From positions 1 to 44,617 of the forward strand of contig CAYLXX010000005.1 in the NCBI GenBank assembly GCA_964387955.1: a stretch of DNA of 44,617 nt, given 5' to 3'. Origin of the DNA: CAYLXX01 sp964387955 (GTDB lineage: Bacteria; Patescibacteriota; Microgenomatia; UBA1406; GWC2-37-13). The notes below the pieces were generated by a model. It was not told the origin of the DNA, did not search any database, and saw nothing but the letters and a program-made list of their open reading frames with translations. Below, piece after piece: positions 32,319-41,041 of the stretch. Numbering within the stretch: the first letter of the stretch is position 1; the number at the start of each line of letters is the position of its first letter. Made by a program: the position numbers and the translations under genes.

Positions 32319-33495
32319 CATCCTATTTTTTTTATTTCTTTTTTTACTGCCAACTCAACTTGGTAAGCATTTTTTCTTTGATTTCTCTTTTGTCAACGCC
32401 GTCCGCATCGACTACCTTGCGCCAACTTTATTTCTCACCGATATTCTCGCCGTTTTAATAATCCTGAGTAACTTTAAAAAAATCATGCCAATTTTTAAGA
32501 ATAAATATTTTTTAATATTTTTAGGATTTACTTTTTTAAACATACTCACTGCTCTCTCACATCCTCTTGCTATCTATAAAAGTTTGAAAACCCTCGAAAT
32601 AATTTTTATTTTTATATCATTTAGAAATCTAGTTCCTTCATCGAAACTTATTTTATCTGCATTTTTATCGAGTACTGTTATTCAATTGTCGCTAACCATT
32701 CTGCAATTGTTTTACAAGCAATCGATTCAAGGAATATTTTATTTTTTGGGGGAAAGATCGTTTTCACTATCAACTCCGGGAATAGCCAAAGCTTCATATC
32801 AAGGAGTAGAAATGCTTCGTCCGTATGGGACGTTTTCTCATCCCAACTCGCTGGCAGGATTTTATTTACTTCTTCACACATTTGTTTTGACGTACAAACC
32901 ATTCAATAAATTTCCAGTTCTCAAATATTCACTCCTTTTTATATCTGCAACATTAATTCTTGTTTCCTTTTCTAAATTAATTATTTTGGGATTTTTCCTT
33001 GTTACGTTTTTATATACCGTGAGTCACCAAGAAGAGCTTAAGTGTGAGTTTTGTATGGGAGCGAGAATTGTTGTGGCAGGGATATTGACGGTAACTTTTT
33101 CTCTTGCACAAGGCGATCCTCTTAGCGGACAAATACGTTTACAATTGGCGGAAAATGCATTGGAAATAATTAAAAATCACCTAGTTGCGGGAATTGGACT
33201 AGGTAATTATCTTTTGGCGCAAAGCAAATTTGCAATGCAGACTCCCTACTTCTTCCTCCAGCCAGTGCACAATATTTTTTTGTTATGGATTGCGGAGACT
33301 GGTATATTTTTCAGCGGATATCTGGCATATTTATTTTGGAAAGTCCGAAATATATTTATCAACAACCAGACTCTCCTCTACTGTGCTGGGGTATTAATTT
33401 TTACAGGAATGTTTGATCATTATTGGCTTACACTTCAACAAAATCTTTTACTCATGTCTACGATTCTCGCATTTTCTTCAAAAAGAGTGACGTAG
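32257..33495 (+). CDS. O-antigen ligase/polymerase-like membrane protein (Wzy_C family)
   Basis: A 412-residue protein with about ten to twelve membrane helices. The ligase signature is clear: RPYGTFSHPNSLAGFYLLLH and, after a large loop, GIGLGNYL and PVHNIFLLWIAETG, as in WaaL/Wzy-type enzymes that join lipid-linked glycans to an acceptor outside the membrane. The ATG at 32257 overlaps the end of the endonuclease Q gene by 62 bases, so translation may be coupled. In an organism without LPS it probably attaches glycans to surface proteins or to the wall. Confidence 0.85.
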   Translation: MLKRQPKNPKKTTPNKPVFFDILFFLFLFLLPTQLGKHFFFDFSFVNAVRIDYLAPTLFLTDILAVLIILSNFKKIMPIFKNKYFLIFLGFTFLNILTALSHPLAIYKSLKTLEIIFIFISFRNLVPSSKLILSAFLSSTVIQLSLTILQLFYKQSIQGIFYFLGERSFSLSTPGIAKASYQGVEMLRPYGTFSHPNSLAGFYLLLHTFVLTYKPFNKFPVLKYSLLFISATLILVSFSKLIILGFFLVTFLYTVSHQEELKCEFCMGARIVVAGILTVTFSLAQGDPLSGQIRLQLAENALEIIKNHLVAGIGLGNYLLAQSKFAMQTPYFFLQPVHNIFLLWIAETGIFFSGYLAYLFWKVRNIFINNQTLLYCAGVLIFTGMFDHYWLTLQQNLLLMSTILAFSSKRVT

Positions 33496-33642
33496 TTATT
33501 TTTCGTGGTTGTTTTGGCAGTCACTCGTATTTGTACCATTTTTATGTGCTTTTTAAGTGACTTGGATAACAAGGTAGGTAAAAAGGCATGGGGGGGTATG
33601 AATCTTTCTTTTGACCTCAGGCTCAGATATAATATAGGCAAT

Positions 33643-33713
33643 TGCCCGGTCGTCTAATGGTAGGACGATAGACTCTGGATCTATCTATCTTGGTTCGAAT
33701 CCAAGCTGGGCAG
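33643..33713 (+). tRNA. tRNA-Gln (CTG)
   Basis: A cloverleaf of 71 bases: acceptor TGCCCGG with CTGGGCA, D stem CGTC/GACG, anticodon stem ATAGA/TCTAT with loop CTCTGGA (anticodon CTG), T arm CTTGG-TTCGAAT-CCAAG, discriminator G as is usual for Gln, no encoded CCA. TATAAT (33628-33633) lies 9 bases upstream. The 33496-33642 gap shows no other gene. Confidence 0.93.
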
Positions 33714-33739
33714 CAAATTAATAACAACAGAGTTAGAAG

Positions 33740-34738
33740 ATGAACAATTTTTGGTTAAAGCTTAAAAAACCTTTTATGGTTCTTGCCCCAATGGATGATG
33801 TTACAGATAATGCTTTCCGAAAGCTCATAAATGAAACTGCAAGACCTGACGTATTTTTTACTGAGTTTACTAGTGCAGATGGACTAACCTCAGCTGGAAA
33901 AAAAAGAGTAATTCAAAAATTAAAATATGAAGAAGGTCAGCGTCCGATTGTTGCTCAGATTTGGGGTAACAATCCAATAAACATGGAAAAATCTGCCAAA
34001 ATTGTTGCTCAGCTAGGATTTGATGGAATAGATATCAATATGGGTTGTCCTATCCGTGCTGTTGTGAGAAAACATGCGGGAGCTGGAATGATAGGTGATT
34101 ATAAACTGACAAAAGATGTTATCGAAGCCACAAGATCCGGTGCTGGAGATATTCCCCTCAGTATTAAAACCAGACTTGGTATAACAACAAATATTGCTAC
34201 CGAATGGTGTGAATTTTTGCTTGAACAAAAAATTGATGCACTTACAGTCCATGCTAGAACTGCTAAACAAATGTCTACCGGTGGTGCAAACTGGGATGAG
34301 ATTGGAAGAGTGGTAACACTTAAGAATCGTGTTTCACCAAAAACTGTAATTATCGGTAATGGAGACATCAAAAGTTATTCAAATGCTTGGGAGATGTATC
34401 AAAAACATCATGTTGATGGAATAATGATTGGACGAGGAATTTTTAGTGACCCATGGGTATTTTCAAAAAATCAACAGGAACATACGAGAGAAGAATATTT
34501 GACTCTGTTAAAAAAACATTTGGCTTATTTTATCCAGGAAAATCCAGATCCAGAAATATTAAAGAGAAGATATCCGGCAATGAAAAAATATTTTAAGATA
34601 TACATTACTGGTTTCCGCGGAGCGAACGATTTGCGTCAACGATTATTGGAGACAAACAGTCCCGAGGAAGTAATGAAGCTCGTTCCCTTGCAATTTGGAA
34701 AAGAATCTTTATATAATATTTTATGTCCCAAACTGTAG
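33740..34738 (+). CDS. dus: tRNA-dihydrouridine synthase
   Basis: A 332-residue flavoenzyme that reduces uridines in the D loop of tRNAs. The TIM-barrel motifs are complete: LAPMDDVTDNAFR, QIWGNNP, the catalytic Cys in DGIDINMGCPIRAVVRK, HARTAKQMSTGGANW, IGNGDI and GIMIGRGIFSDPW; the helical RNA-binding domain follows. The subtype (DusA, B or C) is not clear. It starts 27 bases after tRNA-Gln, so the two may share a transcript. The YggT gene starts within its last 16 bases. Confidence 0.93.
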   Translation: MNNFWLKLKKPFMVLAPMDDVTDNAFRKLINETARPDVFFTEFTSADGLTSAGKKRVIQKLKYEEGQRPIVAQIWGNNPINMEKSAKIVAQLGFDGIDINMGCPIRAVVRKHAGAGMIGDYKLTKDVIEATRSGAGDIPLSIKTRLGITTNIATEWCEFLLEQKIDALTVHARTAKQMSTGGANWDEIGRVVTLKNRVSPKTVIIGNGDIKSYSNAWEMYQKHHVDGIMIGRGIFSDPWVFSKNQQEHTREEYLTLLKKHLAYFIQENPDPEILKRRYPAMKKYFKIYITGFRGANDLRQRLLETNSPEEVMKLVPLQFGKESLYNILCPKL

Positions 34739-35148
34739 AAACAAAAGAAGTTACCACACAAAAAGTTAGTAATGCTCCTGTGCAAACTGAGCCGCCTCAG
34801 AAAGCTTACGAAAAGAAAAAGTTTATTTTCCGTACCTACCAAATCATTTGGTATATACTCGGAGTCGTCGAAATACTTTTAGTATTTCGACTCGTACTTA
34901 AAGCCTTGGGAGCAAATCCCACCAGTGAATTCACAAATTTGATTTATGGATTAAGCGATCCATTAGTGTTCCCATTCAGTGGCATCTTCCGTACAACCGT
35001 CAGCCCATCTTATGGAGCAGTATTCGAATGGTCGATTATCATAGCTATAATTGTTTATGCAGTAATTGCCTTCGGATTAGTGCAACTTCTTCAACTTATC
35101 AAACCCACTACACCTCAAGAGGTAGAGAATACTGTCGATACACAATAA
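34723..35148 (+). CDS. YggT-family membrane protein
   Basis: A 141-residue protein. A Gln/Glu/Lys-rich cytoplasmic N-terminus (about 1-38) precedes two membrane helices with the YggT core between them: IIWYILGVVEILLVFRLVLK, then GLSDPLVFPFSGIF. YggT/Ycf19 proteins support membrane or division functions in several bacteria. TATAAT (34712-34717) ends 5 bases before the ATG and lies inside the dus coding region. Confidence 0.8.
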   Translation: MSQTVETKEVTTQKVSNAPVQTEPPQKAYEKKKFIFRTYQIIWYILGVVEILLVFRLVLKALGANPTSEFTNLIYGLSDPLVFPFSGIFRTTVSPSYGAVFEWSIIIAIIVYAVIAFGLVQLLQLIKPTTPQEVENTVDTQ

Positions 35149-35184
35149 AAAAACCTTATTGTAGCCTCTGCTATAATATTTTAA

Positions 35185-35415
35185 ATGTCAAGAAAAAATT
35201 ATACGCATGGATACGTTTTGTTTATTCTCACTCTATGTATTGGGCTTCTGATAAATGTATCCGCCAACATTATCTACGATCTTTTTCTTAAAGAAAATAT
35301 TACTGCTCAATTTATTGTTCTTGCGTTAACTTTCATTGTTTTTATCTGTCTAATATATCTCTACCACACCAAATTCCACGAGCCGCTTGCTAAATTTCTT
35401 GAGCAGTTTGAATAA
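35185..35415 (+). CDS. Small two-helix membrane protein
   Basis: A 76-residue protein with membrane helices at about 8-28 and 40-60 and a charged C-terminus (HTKFHEPLAKFLEQFE). No family is recognised. TATAAT (35172-35177) ends 7 bases before the ATG. Confidence 0.6.
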   Translation: MSRKNYTHGYVLFILTLCIGLLINVSANIIYDLFLKENITAQFIVLALTFIVFICLIYLYHTKFHEPLAKFLEQFE

Positions 35416-35436
35416 TAAAATCCGGGAAGAAATAAT

Positions 35437-35796
35437 CTAATGATGAACCGTTTTGTGAGAATGTCTAGATTCTTGAATATTTCTATCCATAGCAATCGCC
35501 TTGATGATATTACCGGCAGCTGACATTGTACGAGCTGTTCCAATAACCGGCGATATAGCAACCAACGTACCAACGGCCTTATCTCTGGATATTCCCAATT
35601 CTTTACCAACTTTAAGGTTCACTAACCATGAAGATGGTGGTGCATCCATTGCAGCAAGAGAGGCAATACGAACAAGCATGAATGTTTCGGGATCCAAATC
35701 TGACTCTTCATAAGACTCTACTAAAATAGCCTGAAGTAGACTTGTATCTCCTGTGGATAATGTTTCAAGATCTTCGTTTTGTGCAGTTTTTTTTAT
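35437..35796 (-). CDS. Carboxymuconolactone decarboxylase (AhpD)-like protein, possible AUA start
   Basis: About 119 residues. The central helices DPETFMLVRIASLAAMDAPP and GISRDKAVGTLVAISPVIGT follow the AhpD/CMD fold, but the CxxC redox pair and the nearby His are missing, so a peroxidase-like role is unlikely. A perfect ribosome site, GAAAGGAGGTGA, precedes it. Counting the same distance as in the gene at 40717, the start codon falls on ATA (35796-35794). The only standard alternative is a GTG at 35805 that lies within the ribosome site itself. TATACT lies upstream on the minus strand. Confidence 0.6.
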   Translation of the reverse strand: MKKTAQNEDLETLSTGDTSLLQAILVESYEESDLDPETFMLVRIASLAAMDAPPSSWLVNLKVGKELGISRDKAVGTLVAISPVIGTARTMSAAGNIIKAIAMDRNIQESRHSHKTVHH

Positions 35797-35904
35797 ATTA
35801 ATCACCTCCTTTCAGTTTATAAAAAGTATAGGCCACTCCTGCAAGAGTCAATTCAAGTCTTAGTAATAAGTAAGTAATAAATAAAAAGTTGGTATAATAA
35901 TAGT

Positions 35905-36495
35905 ATGAGAAAAATTATTGTCCTTGAATTTCTTTCTCTTGATGGAGTTATGCAAGCTCCCGGTGGACCTGAAGAAGATAAGAGCGGTGTTTTTAAATAT
36001 GGCGGCTGGACAGCCCCGTACTTTGATGATTTTAGTGGAAAAGTCATGGCCAAACAAATGGCAGGAACCTACGATTTACTTCTTGGGCGTGTAACATATG
36101 ATATCTTTGCGGGATTCTGGCCTACACATACCGAAACTTGGCCTCAAGTAAATAAAATCACCAAGTATGTTCTTTCCACAACGTTAAAAAAACCAACTTG
36201 GGAAAATACTGAGGTGATAAAAGATGTTGCAGGACTTAAGCGGCTCAAGAATTCGACGGGACCAGCTCTTCAAATATACGGCAGCAGTAAACTGGTTCAA
36301 ACACTTCTAAAACATGATTTGGTCGATGAGCTCTGGCTAAAAATTTTTCCTGTTATTCTGGGTAAAGGAAAACGAATATTTAGTGAAGATGCAATACCAG
36401 CTGCATACAAACTAGAGAAATCTGAGACTTCACCGAGTGGAGTAATCTTCTCTTACTATAAACGCGGAGGCGATGTCAAAACAGGATCTATGTAA
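35905..36495 (+). CDS. Dihydrofolate reductase-family protein (RibD C-terminal-like)
   Basis: A 196-residue protein of normal length for the family. It opens MRKIIVLEFLSLDGVMQAPG and has LLLGRVTYDIFAGFWP, KYVLSTTLKKPTW, ALQIYGSSKLVQTLL, VDELWLKIFPVILGKGKRIF, the NADPH-binding pattern of RibD C-terminal / YyaP-like reductases. Substrate is unknown; members are often annotated as DHFR without proof. TATAAT (35893-35898) ends exactly 6 bases before the ATG. Confidence 0.85.
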   Translation: MRKIIVLEFLSLDGVMQAPGGPEEDKSGVFKYGGWTAPYFDDFSGKVMAKQMAGTYDLLLGRVTYDIFAGFWPTHTETWPQVNKITKYVLSTTLKKPTWENTEVIKDVAGLKRLKNSTGPALQIYGSSKLVQTLLKHDLVDELWLKIFPVILGKGKRIFSEDAIPAAYKLEKSETSPSGVIFSYYKRGGDVKTGSM

Positions 36496-36497
36496 AA

Positions 36498-37640
36498 TTA
36501 GTTTGTTACGTTGAATTGGATCGTGATAGAAGTCCCTGCTATACCACCTGCATTTTGACCAGTATATGGAGTAACAACTACAGTATGTGAACCGGTTGTT
36601 GGCGTCCATGGTAAATAATCTCCGTTATTGTTGTCGCCTACAAATGCGTACGGTACAAAATTTTCTGTCCTGAAGTTAGCATTAGCATCGTAACCGAATT
36701 TCACGCTGCCGACTGTTGGCGGATTGGAATTGGCACGAATACTTAAATGAGTAGTTGGTAACGCTGATAAACTAAGCGTTGCTCCAGTGTTAAGAGGATT
36801 AAAAGCGGCGATTGGTTGATCGGTGTCGGCATTAATTAAAGTAAGCGAAGTGATCGACTGACTATTAACTGGGGTTGGTGTCGGAGTAGATTCCCCGTCG
36901 ACGATAGTAAAATGTAAAACAAGCACAGTGCCAGCAGTTCCTCCACCAAATGCTCCTGTGTAAGGTGTCCCCGTGATTGTGTGAGCACCGACAGTTGGAG
37001 TGAAAGGTAAATAATTACCATTGTTATCCGAGGCCATTGCGTATGGCAAGTAGCTCTCCAGCCGATAATCGGCATTGGCATCATAGCCAAATTTGACGCT
37101 GCCGACTGTTGCGGGACTCGTATTGGCGCGTACATTGAGATTTCTTGTTGGAAGAGTGTTTAGGTCAATTGTTGCATTCGATGGAATCGGATCATAGGCT
37201 GCAATTGGCAAATCTGTATCGGCATTTATCAAAGTATACGATGCGACTGATTGCCCTGAAGGCGTCGGAGTCGGACCACCTCCTGTAACCGTGATATTAA
37301 GAAGCAAATTTGTACCAGCTGTGCCGGTGGCGTTTGGTCCAGTATATGGAGTTGCGTTGATTGTATGTGCGCCGGTAGTTGGCGTCCAACTAAAATAGTC
37401 TCCGTTGTTATCTGATACAAGAGCATAAGGTGCAGTATTTTCGGTTTGAAAATTAGCATTGGCATCATAGCCAAATTTGACGCTGCCGACTGTTGTAGGA
37501 CTCGTGTTTGCACGCACATTGAGATGTGTTGTCGGAAGCGTACTTAAATCCAAGGTTGCATTGGGAGGCATAGGATTATAATTGGCAATTGGTTGATCAG
37601 TGTCGGCATTAATTAATGTATAAGACGTGATTGATTGGCC
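36498..37640 (-). repeat. Three in-frame tandem repeats in the surface dehydrogenase gene
   Basis: Three units lie at about 36498-36866, 36895-37255 and 37280-37637, each coding for about 120 residues that begin QS(I/V)(T/A)S-TLINADTD and hold VGSVKFGYDAN in the middle, joined by short TPTP linkers. They differ at many positions, so they are an older duplication rather than a recent slip. Confidence 0.8.
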
Positions 37641-39947
37641 GTTGGGTGTTGGGGTAGGTATCGGCGGCTGCGTGCTGGCCGGGTTCCAATCGAGTCTGAT
37701 CAGAGCACCGCCGCCGTGCTCGTAATATTCAAGTTTTATTTCATGATCACCTTCTGTCATGTTCACAGTCGCCGAATAAGGTATCGGCCCTTGGTCAACC
37801 CATCTGTCTATAACTAAACTATTATCTATGTACAGTCTCACACCATCGTCAGATAGTGTCTCAAACTTGTAAGATCCAGTATTGAAATGGTGCTGTTTAA
37901 TATAACGTGCAGAAAAATTATCATTATTGACTAAAGGGTCTGGAGAACCGCTGCCGAAATTGTGATCAATCACTCCTTCAGTTCTTGTGAGAACTGGAGC
38001 ACCGCTAAGATTAATGTTGTTGTAATAACTCACATTGAAAGGCGGAGTTGTACGAAAAGTGGCAGTCAGACTGGCGTCAGTACTTGGTGTCGTCATAAAA
38101 TGTTTATGCGACCCGCCATCTGACCAAGAGTCGAATTGATAATACGTCCCATTTAATACCTGCATTGCCGGCACACTCACTTCGTGTTGAAATCCCACAA
38201 CACTCTCGATAGTCGTGGGCGTACTAATCATGAGCGAATCGATAAGTATTTTAAGATTGGGAGGGTTGGTAGTAAGTGTGAGATTGATTTTTTCCGGATA
38301 AATTTGTACGCTTTGAGTTGTAAAAATCCCATCACTGTCGGTGGCAGTAACTTTAAATTCATACCAAACATCAGAGGATGTTTCACCTGTTGTCGGAATC
38401 GGAAATTGGCCAGTACGTTGGCCACTGATAACTAAATATGGATGGGTATGGGTGTGATGATGAAAAAGGACATCAATTTTAAAAGCACTATCGGGTAAAT
38501 TTTGGTTATGCGAGTCTGTGGCGGAAACTGAATAATTTATCGTATCCCCTGCGCGGTACGTGGCATGATCAATCGGTGATGCAATGGTAAGAGTAGGCAG
38601 TGTACCGGCACGAATAGTCAGAGGCGCAGCTTGAACTTGATACACTCCATCAGACACAGTCAGGCTTACGGTATAAGTGCCCCGTGTAGTATATATTTTA
38701 GTCGGGTTAGCGTCTGTGGAATTTGTACCATCGCCAAAGTTCCAATTGTATGTCAGTTGTGTGCCGTCTGGATCGATACTACCTTGAGATGAAAAATGTA
38801 CAGTCAACGGCTCTGGTCCATCTGTAACATCGGCCGATGCCATAGCCGTTGGCAAATGATTACCAGTCGTATAGGTAATTTGATACAGACGAGCAGGAAA
38901 AATAGTTAAGTAATATACTGTTCCATCAGGCGCTTGTTTAAGATCAACAATACTGCCTGCGCTTAAATCAAAATCATTTACTCCAGTTGAATTACCATTT
39001 GCATCCAAACTCAATCTTTTTATAAAACCTCTGGCATAATCTCCGAAAAAATATGAGTCTTGGTATGGTGCTGGAAATAATTGACTGCGATACACAAGAC
39101 CGCCTGTTATCGACGAACTTTGACCACTATGACTATATGTGTACGTAGGATTAATCATGCCGCTTACACCACATGTTCCCTCACAAGTTGGCCAGCCGTA
39201 ATTACCTCCTCGGGTAATAATATTCACTTCTTCCCAATTATCCTGCCCTACATCGCCCACATATAATCTTCCACTTGTGTGATCAAACTGGAATCGAAAA
39301 GGATTGCGTAGTCCATACGCCCAAATTTCGGGAAGCTTATCTGCCTGTCCAACAAAAGGATTATCTGAAGGTATACTGCCATCGGGATTAATACGCAATA
39401 TTTTTCCATCAGGAGTTGATAAATCTTGGGAGTTTGGTGGGTACTGATTATCTCCAAGTGAGAGATAAATTTTACCGTCGAGGCCAAATTCAACTGTGCC
39501 TCCGGCATGGAATTGTTGAGTTATCTCAATCGATTGATAGAGTATAAAAGGTCCACCAGAGGCAACGTCACCTGTAGCATCATAGCGAGCAAGAGTGTTA
39601 TGTCCTTCATCGGATGTGTAGTAAAAATAGACGTAATGGTTGCTCACGAAATTTGGATCAAAAGCTACGCCAAGCAGTCCAAGATCGCCCCCAGCCAAAG
39701 TAACAGGTAGAGTGGCAAATGGCGTTGCGAGTAATTGACCGTTTTTGTAGATACGTACTGCGCCCGACTGCTGAAGAATAAATATACGGCCGTCGGGCGC
39801 AATGTCAAAACCGGTTGGATTGGTCAATCCTGACCCAATTATTTGAGAGGTCTGGAAATTCGCAGGAGGAGCTGCGAATACATGTCTTGAGAAAAATAGA
39901 GCGAGAATAAATAAGCCAGTAACAATCAGCTGCCGAAAAAGAGTCAT
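36498..39947 (-). CDS. Secreted glucose/sorbosone dehydrogenase-like protein with PKD, PA14 and three C-terminal repeats
   Basis: A 1149-residue secreted protein. Signal peptide about 1-26. Residues about 30-360 are a six-bladed propeller of the PQQ-dependent sugar dehydrogenase / Hhip family: QQFHAGGTVEFGLDGKIYLS, GKILRINPDGSIP, YGLRNPFRF, YVGDVGQDNWEEVN, GGNYGWP. Then a PKD domain (about 365-450, 'YNWNFGDGT'), Ig-like units, a PA14 domain (about 635-760, DGVRLYIDNSLVIDRW), and three repeats of about 120 residues (from about 770), each with TLINADTD and VGSVKFGYDAN. No sorting motif is present. It may oxidise or bind sugars outside the cell; the enzyme activity and PQQ supply are unproven. 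Confidence 0.85.
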   Translation of the reverse strand: MTLFRQLIVTGLFILALFFSRHVFAAPPANFQTSQIIGSGLTNPTGFDIAPDGRIFILQQSGAVRIYKNGQLLATPFATLPVTLAGGDLGLLGVAFDPNFVSNHYVYFYYTSDEGHNTLARYDATGDVASGGPFILYQSIEITQQFHAGGTVEFGLDGKIYLSLGDNQYPPNSQDLSTPDGKILRINPDGSIPSDNPFVGQADKLPEIWAYGLRNPFRFQFDHTSGRLYVGDVGQDNWEEVNIITRGGNYGWPTCEGTCGVSGMINPTYTYSHSGQSSSITGGLVYRSQLFPAPYQDSYFFGDYARGFIKRLSLDANGNSTGVNDFDLSAGSIVDLKQAPDGTVYYLTIFPARLYQITYTTGNHLPTAMASADVTDGPEPLTVHFSSQGSIDPDGTQLTYNWNFGDGTNSTDANPTKIYTTRGTYTVSLTVSDGVYQVQAAPLTIRAGTLPTLTIASPIDHATYRAGDTINYSVSATDSHNQNLPDSAFKIDVLFHHHTHTHPYLVISGQRTGQFPIPTTGETSSDVWYEFKVTATDSDGIFTTQSVQIYPEKINLTLTTNPPNLKILIDSLMISTPTTIESVVGFQHEVSVPAMQVLNGTYYQFDSWSDGGSHKHFMTTPSTDASLTATFRTTPPFNVSYYNNINLSGAPVLTRTEGVIDHNFGSGSPDPLVNNDNFSARYIKQHHFNTGSYKFETLSDDGVRLYIDNSLVIDRWVDQGPIPYSATVNMTEGDHEIKLEYYEHGGGALIRLDWNPASTQPPIPTPTPNGQSITSYTLINADTDQPIANYNPMPPNATLDLSTLPTTHLNVRANTSPTTVGSVKFGYDANANFQTENTAPYALVSDNNGDYFSWTPTTGAHTINATPYTGPNATGTAGTNLLLNITVTGGGPTPTPSGQSVASYTLINADTDLPIAAYDPIPSNATIDLNTLPTRNLNVRANTSPATVGSVKFGYDANADYRLESYLPYAMASDNNGNYLPFTPTVGAHTITGTPYTGAFGGGTAGTVLVLHFTIVDGESTPTPTPVNSQSITSLTLINADTDQPIAAFNPLNTGATLSLSALPTTHLSIRANSNPPTVGSVKFGYDANANFRTENFVPYAFVGDNNNGDYLPWTPTTGSHTVVVTPYTGQNAGGIAGTSITIQFNVTN

Positions 39948-40001
39948 TATAATTGAATATAGAACGTTCTGAAAACAATTTCAACGACAAATCGCGTATA
40001 A

Positions 40002-40033
40002 AAAAAGCCCCTCCAGGAAAGTAGGGGCTTTTT
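40002..40033. terminator. Bidirectional terminator hairpin
   Basis: AAAAAGCCCCT (40002-40012) and AGGGGCTTTTT (40023-40033) form a perfect 11-bp stem with a 10-base loop. On the minus strand it follows the stop of the secreted gene at 40049 by 15 bases and ends in a T run; it would work in either direction. Confidence 0.85.
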
Positions 40034-40048
40034 ATAAATTCTTTATCG

Positions 40049-40717
40049 TTATGGTCCGGTTGAACCAATTCCTGTCGGACTAATAGTTGCATGAGGTCGT
40101 GCTCTCATAAAGTAACTCACGCATTGTCCTTGATTACGGAATGTAATCGTGGCAAAGTTTTGCCATCCGCCATTTTTACATTGCACTTTCAAGGCATGTT
40201 TATCGCCGGTTACTAATTCTCCATTTACCATAATATTGGATAATGTTGTTTGTCCCTCTTCGTCTTGAACAATGTCAATTCTCTCCACTGTTTCCCCCGT
40301 TGGGAAAAGTATTCCCCCGTAGGTATTTCCGGCAGTAAATGTCACGTTTCCAGATCCATCATTGCCGTAGACACAACCAAGAAAAATGAGATCGCCATTT
40401 GTCAGATATACATTAAATCTTGGCGCACCTGCCCCGCAATAACCGTCAACTTGGTAACTTAATGTCATATTTGTCGTAGACATATCAGCAACGCCGTCGA
40501 TCATAGCTCCAGCTGAGGCATTGGTCGCTGTGGGAACATTTTTTTCTAAGTGAAGCGATCCATCAGGCAACATCTGAGATACTACTCCACCTGTGTTATC
40601 TGGGTCATAGATCCATGGTTGGAGCGTAAACGACTGCGCATGAGCCAATGTTGTTGCCGCCAAAAAAAATAATCCGACAAGAATACCAGAGATAATTTTT
40701 TTTATCCTTTTATTCAT
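40049..40717 (-). CDS. Secreted protein of unknown family with strong ribosome site
   Basis: A 222-residue protein with a signal peptide (about 1-27: MNKRIKKIISGILVGLFFLA, ending AHAQ). The mature part is beta-rich with four cysteines (GYCGAG, LGCVYG, VQCKNG, GQCVSY) and Gly/Asn-rich loops; it resembles a jelly-roll or adhesive domain, but no family is recognised. The start is ATG 40717, 8 bases after GGAGG; the GTG at 40726 is part of the ribosome site. With a strong ribosome site and a clean terminator it is probably an abundant extracellular protein. Confidence 0.75.
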   Translation of the reverse strand: MNKRIKKIISGILVGLFFLAATTLAHAQSFTLQPWIYDPDNTGGVVSQMLPDGSLHLEKNVPTATNASAGAMIDGVADMSTTNMTLSYQVDGYCGAGAPRFNVYLTNGDLIFLGCVYGNDGSGNVTFTAGNTYGGILFPTGETVERIDIVQDEEGQTTLSNIMVNGELVTGDKHALKVQCKNGGWQNFATITFRNQGQCVSYFMRARPHATISPTGIGSTGP

Positions 40718-40825
40718 ATCTCTCACCTCCTTTCATGGAAAAAATTTTTAAAAAATAAGCCTATATATTAACTGTAGAGCACAGATGTAAGATGGAAGTA
40801 AGAGTTGATTAATAATTTGATAAGT

Positions 40826-41041
40826 TTAATCTGTTTTTGAGGCGATCCATTCTACAAAAAGAAACGTTGGAATAAAGTAAGGGAAAATACCATACAAAGT
40901 ATCAGACACTGAATGAGAATTTCGATCAACCGCAGTAAAGACAGTAAAAAGAAAAATAATTGCAAGAATATAAATAATATATCCTGCAAAAGACATAGGT
41001 AAATGTATCCAGCCAATTTTTTTAAACCATTTATTCTTCAT
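40826..41041 (-). CDS. Small two-helix membrane protein
   Basis: A 71-residue protein starting MKNKWFKKIGWIHLPMSFAG, with two membrane helices (about 12-35 and 48-65). The longer in-frame start at 41110 overlaps the divergent DoxX gene and is rejected. On the minus strand TATAAT (41053-41048) ends exactly 6 bases before the ATG at 41041. No family is recognised. Confidence 0.6.
   Translation of the reverse strand: MKNKWFKKIGWIHLPMSFAGYIIYILAIIFLFTVFTAVDRNSHSVSDTLYGIFPYFIPTFLFVEWIASKTD

Noticed and set aside
36498..37640. CRISPR-like spaced repeats
   Set aside because: The repeats are long, in frame and code for a protein unit; there are no short identical repeats with unique spacers anywhere in the window.
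40718..40726. GTG start at 40726 for the secreted protein
   Set aside because: The GTG is part of the ribosome site GGAGGTG; the ATG at 40717 lies at the right distance and opens a proper signal peptide.
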